The notes under the pieces are model-generated. The model was not told the origin of the DNA. It saw nothing but the letters and a program-made list of their open reading frames with translations, and did no database searches. Shown piece by piece: positions 1 through 7,569 of a stretch of DNA of 18,468 nucleotides; the stretch's first letter is position 1, and each line of letters starts with the position of its first letter. The stretch is from contig JANNMJ010000148.1 of the NCBI GenBank assembly GCA_031397815.1, positions 1 through 18,468 of the forward strand. The letters run 5' to 3'. Origin of the DNA: JANNMJ01 sp031397815. Its GTDB lineage: Bacteria; Bacteroidota; Bacteroidia; Cytophagales; Hymenobacteraceae. Made by a program: the position numbers and the translations under genes.

Positions 1-710
1 GTGCTTGCTGAAAGTGTAGCACTTGGACTTGGGTTTGAAATAGTAATTGATGCCCCGTCTCCACCATCTTGAATAGCGGAGAAACCACTTGGCAAACCTG
101 TTACAGTCCAAGAATAGGAGTCTGTCCCGATACCAGCATCAATTTGATTTTTTAGGGAGATAGGCGTGCCTTTGATGGAGTACACTACCGTGTTGTTTCC
201 CGGACCAAGACAGCGCGGACCCTCAATGTCGATAGCAGGGTTAGTAGTGAAATACTTATAGAAGTCAAACGACCGCTGCACCACTGTGCGCGACGGCACA
301 AGGATAGTCTGTGATGGATTAGGAGCGCATGTAAACGTACGTGATACACACGGCCCATCCTGAGTGTAAGTGAGGATCACGCGTAGCTTTCCTTTGCTAT
401 TGCCGGCGCGAAAGACAAAGCTGGTTCCCGTACCAGTTGCGCTAAGTGACCCATAATCGCCAAGAACACGCCAGGAAACATCATTAGCCAGCGTGCCACT
501 TGGTGGTGTGAGCGTGAGTGTTACATTGTTGCCTGCCGCATCACCAAGATTCAGGCAATTCTGCGGCGTAGGCGTGAACGTAATATCATTGAGGGTAGCA
601 GCAGTGAAAGCGCCACTAGCTGCCACATTTTGCGCATTGGCCTCCAGGCCCAACCCGCAGCAAACGGCCGCCAGCATCAGCTTGGCGGCTTTTTTAATAG
701 AAAGTATCAT
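1..710 (-). CDS. Secreted adhesin-like protein, N-terminal part (runs off left edge)
   Basis: The reverse strand is open from an ATG at 710 to the window edge (236 codons, no stop), so the 3' end is missing. The N-terminus MILSIKKAAKLMLAAVCC with a following EANAQ is a classical signal peptide cut near residue 26. The mature part is rich in Thr, Ser, Asn, Gly and Pro, has cysteine-bearing beta-type stretches (PTPQNCLNLGD, DGPCVSRTFTC), and ends in a PKD/Ig-like stretch (SYSWTVTGLPSGFS). That composition is typical of large Bacteroidota surface proteins exported by T9SS, but the C-terminal sorting domain would lie outside the window. I do not recognise a specific family. Base composition is clearly more AT-rich than the rest of the window, which is common for long adhesins and also compatible with transfer. 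The gene is preceded by a long GC-rich structured region. Confidence 0.75.
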   Translation of the reverse strand, partial: MILSIKKAAKLMLAAVCCGLGLEANAQNVAASGAFTAATLNDITFTPTPQNCLNLGDAAGNNVTLTLTPPSGTLANDVSWRVLGDYGSLSATGTGTSFVFRAGNSKGKLRVILTYTQDGPCVSRTFTCAPNPSQTILVPSRTVVQRSFDFYKYFTTNPAIDIEGPRCLGPGNNTVVYSIKGTPISLKNQIDAGIGTDSYSWTVTGLPSGFSAIQDGGDGASITISNPSPSATLSAS

Positions 711-827
711 TGTTGACAAAAGAGCAAACGTGAATGATAGAACCTTCACGCTCCGAATGCCGTCCTTTGCAGAATGGTCCTCGCCCTCGGCCGCTCCTTT
801 ATAGGGAACGGCCGGGAAACGGCGATC

Positions 828-918
828 CGAAGCGGGTGGGCACACAGTGCCCGCACGGGTGGCGGAACGAGTGGCCCCTTGTTAGCGCAAGGGTGTCCAT
901 TCGTGCCGCCCGGCTTCG
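828..918. other. Strong nested hairpin structure upstream of the adhesin gene
   Basis: An outer stem CGAAGC (828-833)/GCTTCG (913-918) encloses two hairpins. The smaller is GGGCA (838-842)/TGCCC (848-852). The larger has three stacked helices: GGGTGGC (857-863)/GCCGCCC (905-911), ACGAGTGG (867-874)/CCATTCGT (897-904) and CCCTTG (876-881)/CAAGGG (888-893), with a six-base loop. A further stem GACGG (922-926)/CCGTC (949-953) follows. It lies 118 bp upstream of the adhesin start. It could be a structured leader or small RNA, or a palindromic genome repeat; it does not match the core motifs of RNase P, tmRNA, SRP RNA or tRNA that I looked for. Confidence 0.5.
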
Positions 919-1019
919 TCGGACGGTTGCTCGGTTACGAAAGAGATGCCGTCGGCCCGCACCTGGGCGGCCCTGTGACGGCGGGTAGCCCCGCGCTTTC
1001 ATCGCCCCAAAAGGGTTAG

Positions 1020-1587
1020 CGAATCGGCAGCAGGGTAGGAATCAAGTCGCTCAACGGCGACGCGGAGGGGGAATAGCCCTTTCGGCCCCATTCAGGAGCT
1101 TCCGACCGGGCAGTTAAGGAATCAGTATTCGTTCTAAAACCGGCGCCGGAGCGCAGGAGGGCAAAATTTAGCCCCGAAGCCGGGGGAAATGGGCACGCGT
1201 ACATAGGATGAGGAGAGAGAGGCGGTCATGACGAGGAGGAGGCGGCTCAAACCAGCAGTTTTCGCAGCAATCAGGCGGTTAAACAGGTTATAAAGCAGTA
1301 GCGTAGGGGCCGAATCGAAAAACAACTTATGATAAGACAAGCCTAAAAAGGGGGGAGCGTCGGCCTCAAGGCAGCCGGCAGCTCGGGTGGCTCTGGTTAT
1401 GAATGTTAGCGTGACCTAAAAGTAAGCAATCGGCCGCTCAAGACAAGCATTTTGGGTGTTATTTTTTTGTTTCGGGAGAAAATTTTCGGCTCGATTGATA
1501 TAAAAATCGATAAAAACAAAGAAACATTTTTGGCGGGGATTCAGTGGATTTCTGGAATGAATATGAAGCTCATTTTACGGATGCTCA
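1020..1587. other. Intergenic stretch without recognisable gene
   Basis: Short open frames here have no protein-like composition, signal sequence or recognisable domain. The stretch from about 1438 to 1535 is markedly AT-rich against its surroundings, with runs of T and A and a local inverted pair ATCGAT-like sequence near 1500; it could hold a promoter but has no exact TAnnTTTG match that I found. I see nothing else to annotate. Confidence 0.4.
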
Positions 1588-1754
1588 GGGCGTCCCCGTG
1601 AGGGGACACCGTTCGGTAGCCGGGGGCAACTCCCCCGGTTTGGCAGAAACCCCATATTCGGGGCGTCCCGGACAGGGGACACCGTTCGGTAACCGCGTTC
1701 CAATTCGCCGTCAACTAGCTTAAAACCGAACGGTATCCCCTGACGGGGACGCCC
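1588..1754. repeat. Cluster of three 31-33-nt palindromic units (REP/REPIN-like)
   Basis: Two direct copies (1588-1620, 1661-1693) and one inverted copy (1724-1754) share the layout GGGC - stem - loop - stem - ACC - TTCGGT. The first copy folds as GTCCCC, loop GTGA, GGGGAC, then a second mini-hairpin ACCG-TT-CGGT. The inverted copy has GTCCCC, loop GTCA, GGGGAT. Two units facing each other is the REPIN arrangement. The same architecture with different but still complementary stems recurs at 7690-7874. No transposase is nearby. Confidence 0.8.
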
Positions 1755-1756
1755 TG

Positions 1757-1935
1757 TTTTAAGCGGTCAGCCAGAAGTTGTCGAGGATTTTGTCATTGCG
1801 AGGAGGAGGCTCTGCGACGACGAAGCAATCCTCGTTGGCTTGGCAACGCGGCTGAGCAAACGCGCCCATCCTACGAGGATTGCTTCGTTCCTCGCAATGA
1901 CAAATGTGGAAAAACTTGCGGTCAACCGCTTAAAA
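1757..1935. mobile_element. MITE-like palindromic element, copy 1 (~179 bp)
   Basis: The element begins with TTTTAAGCGGTCA and ends with GCGGTCAACCGCTTAAAA, so its termini are inverted copies for the first 11 bases (TTTTAAGCGGT). Inside are longer inverted arms: TGTCATTGCGAGGAGG near 1791 against CCTCGCAATGACA near 1890, and GAAGCAATCCTCG against CGAGGATTGCTTC. No protein is encoded. A second copy lies at 2843-3024 with the same ends and interior. Non-coding, short, with terminal inverted repeats and multiple copies fits a MITE or large palindromic repeat; no target-site duplication was resolved because the left end abuts the palindromic cluster. Confidence 0.75.
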
Positions 1936-1954
1936 ACGCTGCCCCAACTTCCCC

Positions 1955-1995
1955 CAAACAACAAACCCCCCGCACCGCGAACGGCCGGAGGGTTT
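1955..1995 (-). terminator. Probable rho-independent terminator (second hairpin)
   Basis: AAACCCCCCG (1963-1972) pairs with CGGAGGGTTT (1986-1995) with one mismatch. On the minus strand the stem is followed by TTTGTTGTTTG. It sits after the hairpin at 2017-2051 and would back up termination of the small gene ending at 2060. Confidence 0.5.
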
Positions 1996-2016
1996 GAGGT
2001 AGTAGCGGATCAACTG

Positions 2017-2051
2017 CCGGGCACGGGCGGGCTAGGCCAGCCCGTGCCCGG
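2017..2051 (-). terminator. Perfect 12-bp hairpin just after the small hypothetical gene
   Basis: CCGGGCACGGGC (2017-2028) and GCCCGTGCCCGG (2040-2051) form a perfect stem with an 11-base loop that can itself close by GGC/GCC. It begins 8 bp beyond the stop codon of the minus-strand gene at 2060. There is no immediate T-run, so it may be a transcript-stabilising or rho-assisted hairpin rather than a full intrinsic terminator. Confidence 0.6.
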
Positions 2052-2059
2052 TGCCCCGA

Positions 2060-2452
2060 TTACGCTTTGGGCGCTTTCGGGGACTTTGGCGAGGTGGGCG
2101 TGTCATCGACCACGTAGCCGTGGTCGCCCAAATCGCGGATTTTGGCAAGGCCATAGTAGCCTTTCAGTAAGTCGCGGGTTTGCTTCGCCAACGGCTCCAC
2201 TTCCGTGAGGATGAGGTCGCGGTCTTGGTAAAGCTTCTCAAGCTCCTTTTCGATCTCCTTGGCGCGAACGTTCAAGGTGCGGGCTTGAGAGAGTTTTGGC
2301 CCGACCGTCGCCCATTTAGCGGCTACTTCCCCCACAAGGGGCGAAGCGGCGCCATCGGCTTGGTGCTTGGCGTAAATGGTCTCCGACAGACGCAGCAGCT
2401 CATCGGGCTGGGCGGCGCGGGGGACAGAAATTCTAACGTTGTAACGTGCCAT
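2060..2452 (-). CDS. Small hypothetical coiled-coil protein (130 aa)
   Basis: The product starts MARYNVRISVPRAAQPDELL, has no signal peptide or membrane segment, and has a charged heptad-like middle (about residues 50-98, including EIEKELEKLYQDRD) that should form a coiled coil. It ends in a short Pro/Ser/Lys tail (PTSPKSPKAPKA). I do not recognise a named family; proteins of this general look occur as hypotheticals in Bacteroidota, but I cannot assign a function. Coding support comes from ATG to TAA with protein-like composition, a hairpin 8 bp after the stop, and a TAnnTTTG match (2505-2512) upstream. It is isolated between repeats: a minisatellite starts 87 bp upstream of the start codon. 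A helical bundle binding another protein or nucleic acid is possible but not shown. Confidence 0.75.
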   Translation of the reverse strand: MARYNVRISVPRAAQPDELLRLSETIYAKHQADGAASPLVGEVAAKWATVGPKLSQARTLNVRAKEIEKELEKLYQDRDLILTEVEPLAKQTRDLLKGYYGLAKIRDLGDHGYVVDDTPTSPKSPKAPKA

Positions 2453-2504
2453 AAGTGAGGCTTGGAAAAAATAAACAGAAAAGGGACAAACCGCTACGTA
2501 GTAC

Positions 2505-2512
2505 CAAAGCTA
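2505..2512 (-). promoter_or_regulatory. Candidate Bacteroidota -7 element (TAGCTTTG)
   Basis: The minus strand reads TAGCTTTG, an exact match to TAnnTTTG, about 53 bases upstream of the start at 2452. I see no clear -33 TTG element at the expected distance, so the call rests on the -7 match and position. Confidence 0.45.
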
Positions 2513-2539
2513 CTATAGATACTCCATACTTGTCTCGTT

Positions 2540-2787
2540 GGAAGTGCACTTCCAACGCTGGAAGTGGTCTGCGAACGTCGGAAGTGCACTTCCAACGTCG
2601 GAAGTGCCAGTTCCAACGTCGGAAGTGCACTTCCAACGTCAGAAGTGCCAGTTCCAACGCCGGAAGTGCCAGTTCCAACGTCAGAAGTGCCAGTTCCAAC
2701 GCCGGAAGTGCCAGTTCCAACGTCGGAAGTGCCAGTTCCAACGTCGGAAGTGCCAGTTCCAACGTCGGAAGTGCCGTTCCGAACATG
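2540..2787. repeat. Minisatellite of twelve 20/21-nt units
   Basis: Twelve head-to-tail units begin at 2540, 2560, 2580, 2600, 2621, 2641, 2662, 2683, 2704, 2725, 2746 and 2767. Left-hand units are mainly 20 nt with the perfect palindrome GGAAGTGCACTTCC; right-hand units are 21 nt with the near-palindrome GGAAGTGCCAGTTCC. Each unit ends in AACGTC or a variant (AACGCC, AACGCT). Units 2 and 12 are degenerate, as expected for array edges. All units abut without unique spacers, so it is not a CRISPR array. It lies upstream of the small gene at 2060-2452 and before the second MITE copy. Confidence 0.9.
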
Positions 2788-2842
2788 GGGAACATGCTCA
2801 CTGCCCTAAGGCTGCCCGGCTTCTCGTGGATCTATGAAGCGA

Positions 2843-3024
2843 TTAAGCGGTCAACTAAAAATTATCAAGGATTCTGTCATTGCGAGGAGGAGGCTTTGCG
2901 ACGACGTGGCAATCCTCGTTTGCTCGGCAATGCGGCTGAATAACGGTGCTAATCCTACGAGGATTGCTTCGTCGCAAAGCCTCCTCGCAATGACAAAAGC
3001 GAATAAAATTTCGATCAACCGCTC
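2843..3024. mobile_element. MITE-like palindromic element, copy 2 (~182 bp)
   Basis: It starts TTAAGCGGTCAAC and ends TCGATCAACCGCTC, matching the ends of the copy at 1757-1935, and carries the same inner arms (TGTCATTGCGAGGAGG near 2876 and CCTCCTCGCAATGACA near 2980; GGCAATCCTCG and CGAGGATTGC). The right end overlaps a perfect 8-bp hairpin AACCGCTC (3017-3024)/GAGCGGTT (3029-3036) that could help terminate the serine hydrolase transcript ending at 3072. Confidence 0.75.
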
Positions 3025-3071
3025 AATAGAGCGGTTTCCAAGTCGATGTACCTGCCCGATAAGGCTCCCCT

Positions 3072-5048
3072 TTACCGCTGAGCGGGCTTGGTGGGGGTGG
3101 GGCGGTCGTCGGGGCGGCGCTTATCGCGCAGGACGCCTTCGGGCTGAATCGTGAGGACTTCGGTGGCGGGCTGATTCGGGGCGCCACCTTCGGGTATTAC
3201 AAATCGTAATAAATACCCCGGCATTCCGGGAATAATAAATTCCATCGGCCGAACCGGCATTAAACGGTACGGCGGCTGGCCGGGATATAATACCCGCAAC
3301 GTATCGGCGCCGGGCGCCGTCGGCAGCTCCACCCGAAAAGCCTCGCGCGCCGAGGGGCCATAGGTGCCGACCAGCCGTTGCAGCTCGGCGCGGGTCAGGT
3401 GCAGGGTGTCGGGGAGGCGCTCGAAGGCGACGGGTTCGGCGTCGGGTTCGAGCGCGACGCTGAGGCTGCCGATATCGCCGCGCGGGTCGGTGGCGAAGGT
3501 GAAGCGCAGGGAGCTGACGGGCACGGGGTCGGCGCCGGGGGCGGAGGCGTCGGGGCCGACGTCGGGGAGGAGGTCGGTGGCGTCGGTCGCGAAGGTTTCG
3601 TAGTGATAATGCGTCAGCGTGAGGCGCAGGCCGTGCAAATCGCCGACGAGGCGCCGCCCGTCCGGCGCAGCGCGGAGCGTGAGGCTGCCGTACGCGGGGT
3701 GGCGGTAATGGCCCGCATACGCGGCGAGCGGATGCGACGGACGCGTGCCGACCACCCGAAACGGGTCGGCAATAGAATCCTGCTCGGCGCCGATTTCATC
3801 TTCTTCCCGCTGATAATCGAGGTAACGGGCGCTCCAATCAATGGGCCGCAGCCCGGTGAGGCGGTCGAGGAGGGTGTTGGTGATGAGGTGCGCCGTCTCG
3901 GTATCGTCCAGATTCGTGAGCACCACCACGCCGATGCCTTCCGCCGGGAGGGCGGCCATTTCGGAGGTGAACCCGTCGATGGAGCCGGAATGCGTCAGGA
4001 ACCGAAACCCGCGATACGTGCCCACGACCCAGCCCATCCCGTAGGTGTCGGTGTACACGTCGTCGTCGGGGGCGCGCAGGTCGTAGGCCATCTGCGGCTC
4101 GTGGGTCTGGTGGAGGGCTTCGGCGGGAATACTGTTTTTCCCGTCGAGGGTGCCGTCGGTGAGCGTAGCGCGGAGCCAGCGCGCCATATCGGCGGCCGTG
4201 GAATTGACATTGACGGCGGCGCCCACCGCATCGACCTCAGCGGCCGGCAGCCGCTCCAAATCGTCTTTCTCGCCTTTCAGGCGGTAGGGAATAGCGTGGT
4301 CGGGGTCGCGCTCTGAGTCGCGGACCGAAAAATTGGTGCGCGCCATCCCCAGCGGCTTCAGAATGCGCCGCTGCATCACGGTTTCCCAGGTGGCGTGGTC
4401 GGGGCTGACTTCCTGCACGAGCTGGCTGAGCGCCGTGTAGCCGAGGTTTTGGTAGTGAAACGTCGCCCGCAGCTCGCTGATCGGCGGGAGGTAGCGCAGG
4501 CGACGCACCAGCTCCGCCCGCGAGACGTTCGGCTGATGATACCACACCAAATCGTGGCGCGGCAGCCCCCAGCGGTGGCTGAGCAGGTCGCGCGCCGTCA
4601 CGCGGAGGGTGGCGTACTCATCCTGAAGCTGAAAGCCGGGCCAGTAAGAATGAATCGGCGCATCGAGGTCGAGCAAACCGTCCTGCGCGAGCAGACAAAC
4701 CGTCGCCGCGCCCATCGATTTCGAGCAGGAAGCAATCCCGAACAGCGTATTCGGCGTCACGGGCAGGTGCCGAATCACATCGCGCTCCCCAAAACCTTTC
4801 GCGAAAAGCACCCGGTCGGCGCTGACAATCGCGACCGCCATTCCCGGTACGTGCCACGTCTGGCGCAGCCGTTCCAAGTCGGCGTCGAGGTTTTTGAGGG
4901 CGTTTTTGGGAATCCGAACCGGCTCACCCACCTGCGCCGCCCTCTGCGCGCCAGTCTGCGTGGCACTCTGCGCGGAAGTAGGTGCGGTAGCCAATAGCGC
5001 CAGCAGCCCCAGGGCCACTCCGACGGCGCGCGAAAACGAAGCAATCAT
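3072..5048 (-). CDS. Exported serine hydrolase, beta-lactamase/class C fold
   Basis: A 658-residue periplasmic or secreted protein of the serine beta-lactamase-like hydrolase family (AmpC/EstB/D-aminopeptidase fold). The three family motifs are present: SxxK as SCSK (Ser107, Lys110), YxN as YQN (199-201) and the third box HSG (353-355, in place of KTG). The C-terminal ~270 residues are beta-rich and resemble the accessory domain (DUF3471-like) seen in Bacteroidota members. I chose the ATG at 5048 because it begins a clean signal peptide (MIASFSRAVGVALG to TSAQSA). An in-frame start 77 codons upstream would overlap the divergent PBP gene and place the signal peptide internally. Family members include esterases, D-amino-acid peptidases and beta-lactamases; substrate cannot be read from sequence. 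Its head-to-head placement with a peptidoglycan synthase makes a wall-peptide role possible. Confidence 0.88.
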   Translation of the reverse strand: MIASFSRAVGVALGLLALLATAPTSAQSATQTGAQRAAQVGEPVRIPKNALKNLDADLERLRQTWHVPGMAVAIVSADRVLFAKGFGERDVIRHLPVTPNTLFGIASCSKSMGAATVCLLAQDGLLDLDAPIHSYWPGFQLQDEYATLRVTARDLLSHRWGLPRHDLVWYHQPNVSRAELVRRLRYLPPISELRATFHYQNLGYTALSQLVQEVSPDHATWETVMQRRILKPLGMARTNFSVRDSERDPDHAIPYRLKGEKDDLERLPAAEVDAVGAAVNVNSTAADMARWLRATLTDGTLDGKNSIPAEALHQTHEPQMAYDLRAPDDDVYTDTYGMGWVVGTYRGFRFLTHSGSIDGFTSEMAALPAEGIGVVVLTNLDDTETAHLITNTLLDRLTGLRPIDWSARYLDYQREEDEIGAEQDSIADPFRVVGTRPSHPLAAYAGHYRHPAYGSLTLRAAPDGRRLVGDLHGLRLTLTHYHYETFATDATDLLPDVGPDASAPGADPVPVSSLRFTFATDPRGDIGSLSVALEPDAEPVAFERLPDTLHLTRAELQRLVGTYGPSAREAFRVELPTAPGADTLRVLYPGQPPYRLMPVRPMEFIIPGMPGYLLRFVIPEGGAPNQPATEVLTIQPEGVLRDKRRPDDRPTPTKPAQR

Positions 5049-5091
5049 CACGAGTGCGAAGTAACGGCGGCGCGCCCCGCCCGGCCCGGCG

Positions 5092-5099
5092 TAGTTTTG
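5092..5099 (+). promoter_or_regulatory. Candidate -7 element (TAGTTTTG) for the PBP gene
   Basis: An exact TAnnTTTG match ending 22 bases before the ATG at 5122, in the 73-bp gap between the divergent serine hydrolase and PBP genes. No clear -33 element is visible in the very GC-rich DNA upstream. Confidence 0.5.
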
Positions 5100-5121
5100 T
5101 GCGTCCGCCGCGATTCGCTGA

Positions 5122-7533
5122 ATGACCGCTACTCCACTCCCCCCCGTTTCCTCTTCTTCGCCAACCGCCGGGGTACCCCGGCCCGGTCGCGGCTCGCGCC
5201 GTTGGATTCGGCTCATCTGGACGGGTTTTGCCATCGCCGTCAGCGCCGTGCTGTTCTTCGGATGGGCGGTGTCGGTCAACTTCCTCTACCTCTTCGGCCC
5301 ACTCCCAAGCCTCGACCGCCTCGAAAACCCGCGTCCGCCGGTCCCGAGCGTCCTGTATTCGGCCGATGGCGTCGAGTTGGGGCGCTACTACCGAGAAAAC
5401 CGCGCACCCGTCCCGCTCGACTCGATGTCGCCGGTGCTGATTCAAGCACTCAAAGCCACCGAAGACGCCCGTTTCGAAGACCACCCCGGCATCGACCCTC
5501 AAGCCCTCGCCTCGGCGCTCTGGGCAGCAGCCAGCGGCGGCGACAAGCGCGGCGCCTCGACGATTACTCAGCAGCTCGCGAAAAACCTGTATAAAACGCG
5601 CGGCGGTGAGTCGGCGAAAGGCTTATTTAATAAAATTCCGGGCCTGAAAACGCTCGTCGCGAAGACGAAGGAGTGGATTATGGCCGTGCAGCTCGAACGC
5701 ACGTTCACGAAGCCCGAAATTCAGCAGCTTTACCTCAATACGGTGGATTTTGGGTCGAATTCGTTCGGCGTAAAAGTCGCGTCGCGCACCTTTTTCGGCA
5801 CCACGCCCGCCGCCCTCTCCACCGCCGAAGCCGCGATGCTCGTGGGGATGCTGAAAGCCCCAAGCGCCTACTCGCCCCGCTTTCAGCCGAAAGCCGCTTT
5901 AGCGCGCCGTAACGTGGTGCTCGAACAGATGGGGAAATACAATTTCCTCAAGCCCGATGAAGTGAAAACGTGGCAAGCGGTGCCGCTGGAGCTGAAATAC
6001 CAACCCGATCTCCACATCGACGGCCCGCAAGCGTACTACCGGACGGCCGTCGGGCAGGCGCTCGAAAAGTGGTGCCAAGCCCACGACCGCGACCTCTACG
6101 CCGACGGTCTGCGCTTCTATACCACCATCGATACGCGGTATCAGGAGCTGGCCGAGCAAGCCGTAAAAGAGCAGCTCAAACAGCTCCAGAACCGGTTCGA
6201 TAATTACTGGCGAAATCAGCATAAAAATCCGTGGGCCGATGAAAAAGGGAAGGAAATTCCCGGTTTTATCATGACCGCGATGCGCCGCACGCCCTACTAT
6301 AAAGCCCTCGAAAAACGCTTCCACGGCGATACGGCGCTCATTGGCGCCGAGCTGCGTCGGCCACGCCCGATGACGGTTTTTTCGTTGAAAGGACCGAAGG
6401 AAGAGGTGATGTCGGCGCTCGATTCCTTGGCGTATTACAAGCGGTTTTTGCGCTGCGGAATGATGACGATGAACCCCAATACCGGCCAGATTCTGGCGTG
6501 GGTGGGTGGCGCCGATTTCAATTTCTTTAAATTCGACCACGTCCGGCAGGCGCGGCGGCAGCCCGGCTCCACGTTCAAGCCGTTCGTCTACCTCACCGCC
6601 ATCGACAAAGGCTACTCGCCCTGCGACCGCATCCGCGACCAGCGCATCACGATTAAATACGAGGAAAACGGCGAGCAAAAAGAGTGGCAGCCGAACAACG
6701 TCACGCGCTCCTACACCGGCTCCAACATGACGCTCCGCTACGCGATGGGCCGCTCCGTGAACTCGGTAACGGCACAGCTTACCGAGAAAGTAGGGTGGGG
6801 GGAAGTAGCCAAATACGCGCACCAAGTCGGCATCACGTCGCCACTGTTGGCGGTGCCGAGCATCGGGCTGGGGTCGGGCGGCGACGTCAGCATTTACGAG
6901 ATGGTGAACGCTTACAGCACGTTCGCCAACGGCGGTTTCCGCAACGAGCCGCAGCTCATCAGCAAAGTAGAAGACCGCAACGGCAACGTCATTGATGCGC
7001 CGCAGCCGAAGCAAAAGCGCGTCATTCGGGCCGAAACGGCGTATATGATGCAGCACATGCTCCTCGGCACGATGCAGGAGCCCGGCGGCACCTCGCAAAG
7101 CCTCTGGGATTACCCCACGCTCTGGAAACGCACCGCGCGCCGCCAGGATAACGAGATCGGCGGCAAAACCGGCACCACTTCCAACTACTCCGACGGCTGG
7201 TACATGGGCGTCACGCAGGAGCTGGTGACCGGCACGTGGGTCGGCGGCGAAGACCGCTCCATCCACTTCCGCACCTCCTCCACCGGCGAAGGCGGCAAAA
7301 CGGCGCTCCCCGTTTTCGGCCGCTACATGAGCAAGCTCTACGACGCCGGCCTCGCCGAGCGCAAGCCCTTCGACCGCCCCAAAGGCCTGAACATGCCGAA
7401 GCTCAACTGCTACACCGCCGCCCCGCGCAAACCGAAAGTAGATACCGTCGCGACGGACCAGCTCCTCGAACAGCTCAACAACGGCGCCACCCCCCCGCCG
7501 CCCATCGAAGGCGTGCAAGTGCCGACGGAGTAA
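5122..7533 (+). CDS. Class A penicillin-binding protein (transglycosylase/transpeptidase)
   Basis: An 803-residue bifunctional peptidoglycan synthase of the PBP1A type. After a short basic cytoplasmic tail there is one membrane anchor (about 31-55). The GT51 glycosyltransferase domain (about 75-265) shows the catalytic Glu114 in ATEDARFEDHPGID and the GASTITQQLAKNLYK motif (144-158). The transpeptidase domain (about 440-755) has SxxK as STFK (Ser483, Lys486), SxN as SVN (545-547) and KTGT (682-685). A linker with long insert (about 340-440) lies between. All key residues of both activities are present. The ATG at 5122 leaves a normal N-tail before the anchor and follows a TAnnTTTG element by 22 bases. 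It is divergent from the serine hydrolase. It would polymerise lipid II on the outer face of the inner membrane. The gene is a ponA/mrcA-type homologue, but the exact paralogue cannot be named. Confidence 0.95.
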   Translation: MTATPLPPVSSSSPTAGVPRPGRGSRRWIRLIWTGFAIAVSAVLFFGWAVSVNFLYLFGPLPSLDRLENPRPPVPSVLYSADGVELGRYYRENRAPVPLDSMSPVLIQALKATEDARFEDHPGIDPQALASALWAAASGGDKRGASTITQQLAKNLYKTRGGESAKGLFNKIPGLKTLVAKTKEWIMAVQLERTFTKPEIQQLYLNTVDFGSNSFGVKVASRTFFGTTPAALSTAEAAMLVGMLKAPSAYSPRFQPKAALARRNVVLEQMGKYNFLKPDEVKTWQAVPLELKYQPDLHIDGPQAYYRTAVGQALEKWCQAHDRDLYADGLRFYTTIDTRYQELAEQAVKEQLKQLQNRFDNYWRNQHKNPWADEKGKEIPGFIMTAMRRTPYYKALEKRFHGDTALIGAELRRPRPMTVFSLKGPKEEVMSALDSLAYYKRFLRCGMMTMNPNTGQILAWVGGADFNFFKFDHVRQARRQPGSTFKPFVYLTAIDKGYSPCDRIRDQRITIKYEENGEQKEWQPNNVTRSYTGSNMTLRYAMGRSVNSVTAQLTEKVGWGEVAKYAHQVGITSPLLAVPSIGLGSGGDVSIYEMVNAYSTFANGGFRNEPQLISKVEDRNGNVIDAPQPKQKRVIRAETAYMMQHMLLGTMQEPGGTSQSLWDYPTLWKRTARRQDNEIGGKTGTTSNYSDGWYMGVTQELVTGTWVGGEDRSIHFRTSSTGEGGKTALPVFGRYMSKLYDAGLAERKPFDRPKGLNMPKLNCYTAAPRKPKVDTVATDQLLEQLNNGATPPPPIEGVQVPTE

Positions 7534-7569
7534 GCCGCAGCCGTTCCGCTAACTGCGTTAGAAGGAAAA

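Noticed and set aside
828..918. tRNA, tmRNA, RNase P or SRP RNA
   Set aside because: The branched fold invited the idea, but no anticodon arm, TpsiC-type arm, CCA end, tag peptide or SRP/RNase P core motif was found.
2060..2452. Antitoxin or DNA-binding partner gene
   Set aside because: Size and coiled coil would fit, but there is no adjacent toxin-like gene and no helix-turn-helix or ribbon motif.
2540..2787. CRISPR array
   Set aside because: Units abut directly with no unique spacers and no cas genes are nearby.
2433..2801. Open frame encoding a repetitive Leu-Glu-Leu-Ala-Leu-Pro-Thr protein (minus strand)
   Set aside because: It is the translation of the 21-nt minisatellite, which is open in several frames on both strands, and it overlaps the start of the better supported gene at 2060-2452.
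3378..4316. 312-codon open frame on the plus strand
   Set aside because: Antisense shadow of the serine hydrolase gene, with low-complexity Gly/Val/Glu/Arg composition.
5049..5279. 77-codon upstream extension of the serine hydrolase
   Set aside because: It would overlap the PBP gene start and bury the signal peptide; the extension has no recognisable domain and is the reverse shadow of the PBP N-terminus.
5899..7518. 539-codon open frame on the minus strand
   Set aside because: Antisense shadow of the PBP transpeptidase gene, whose catalytic motifs are all intact; long shadows are expected at this GC content.
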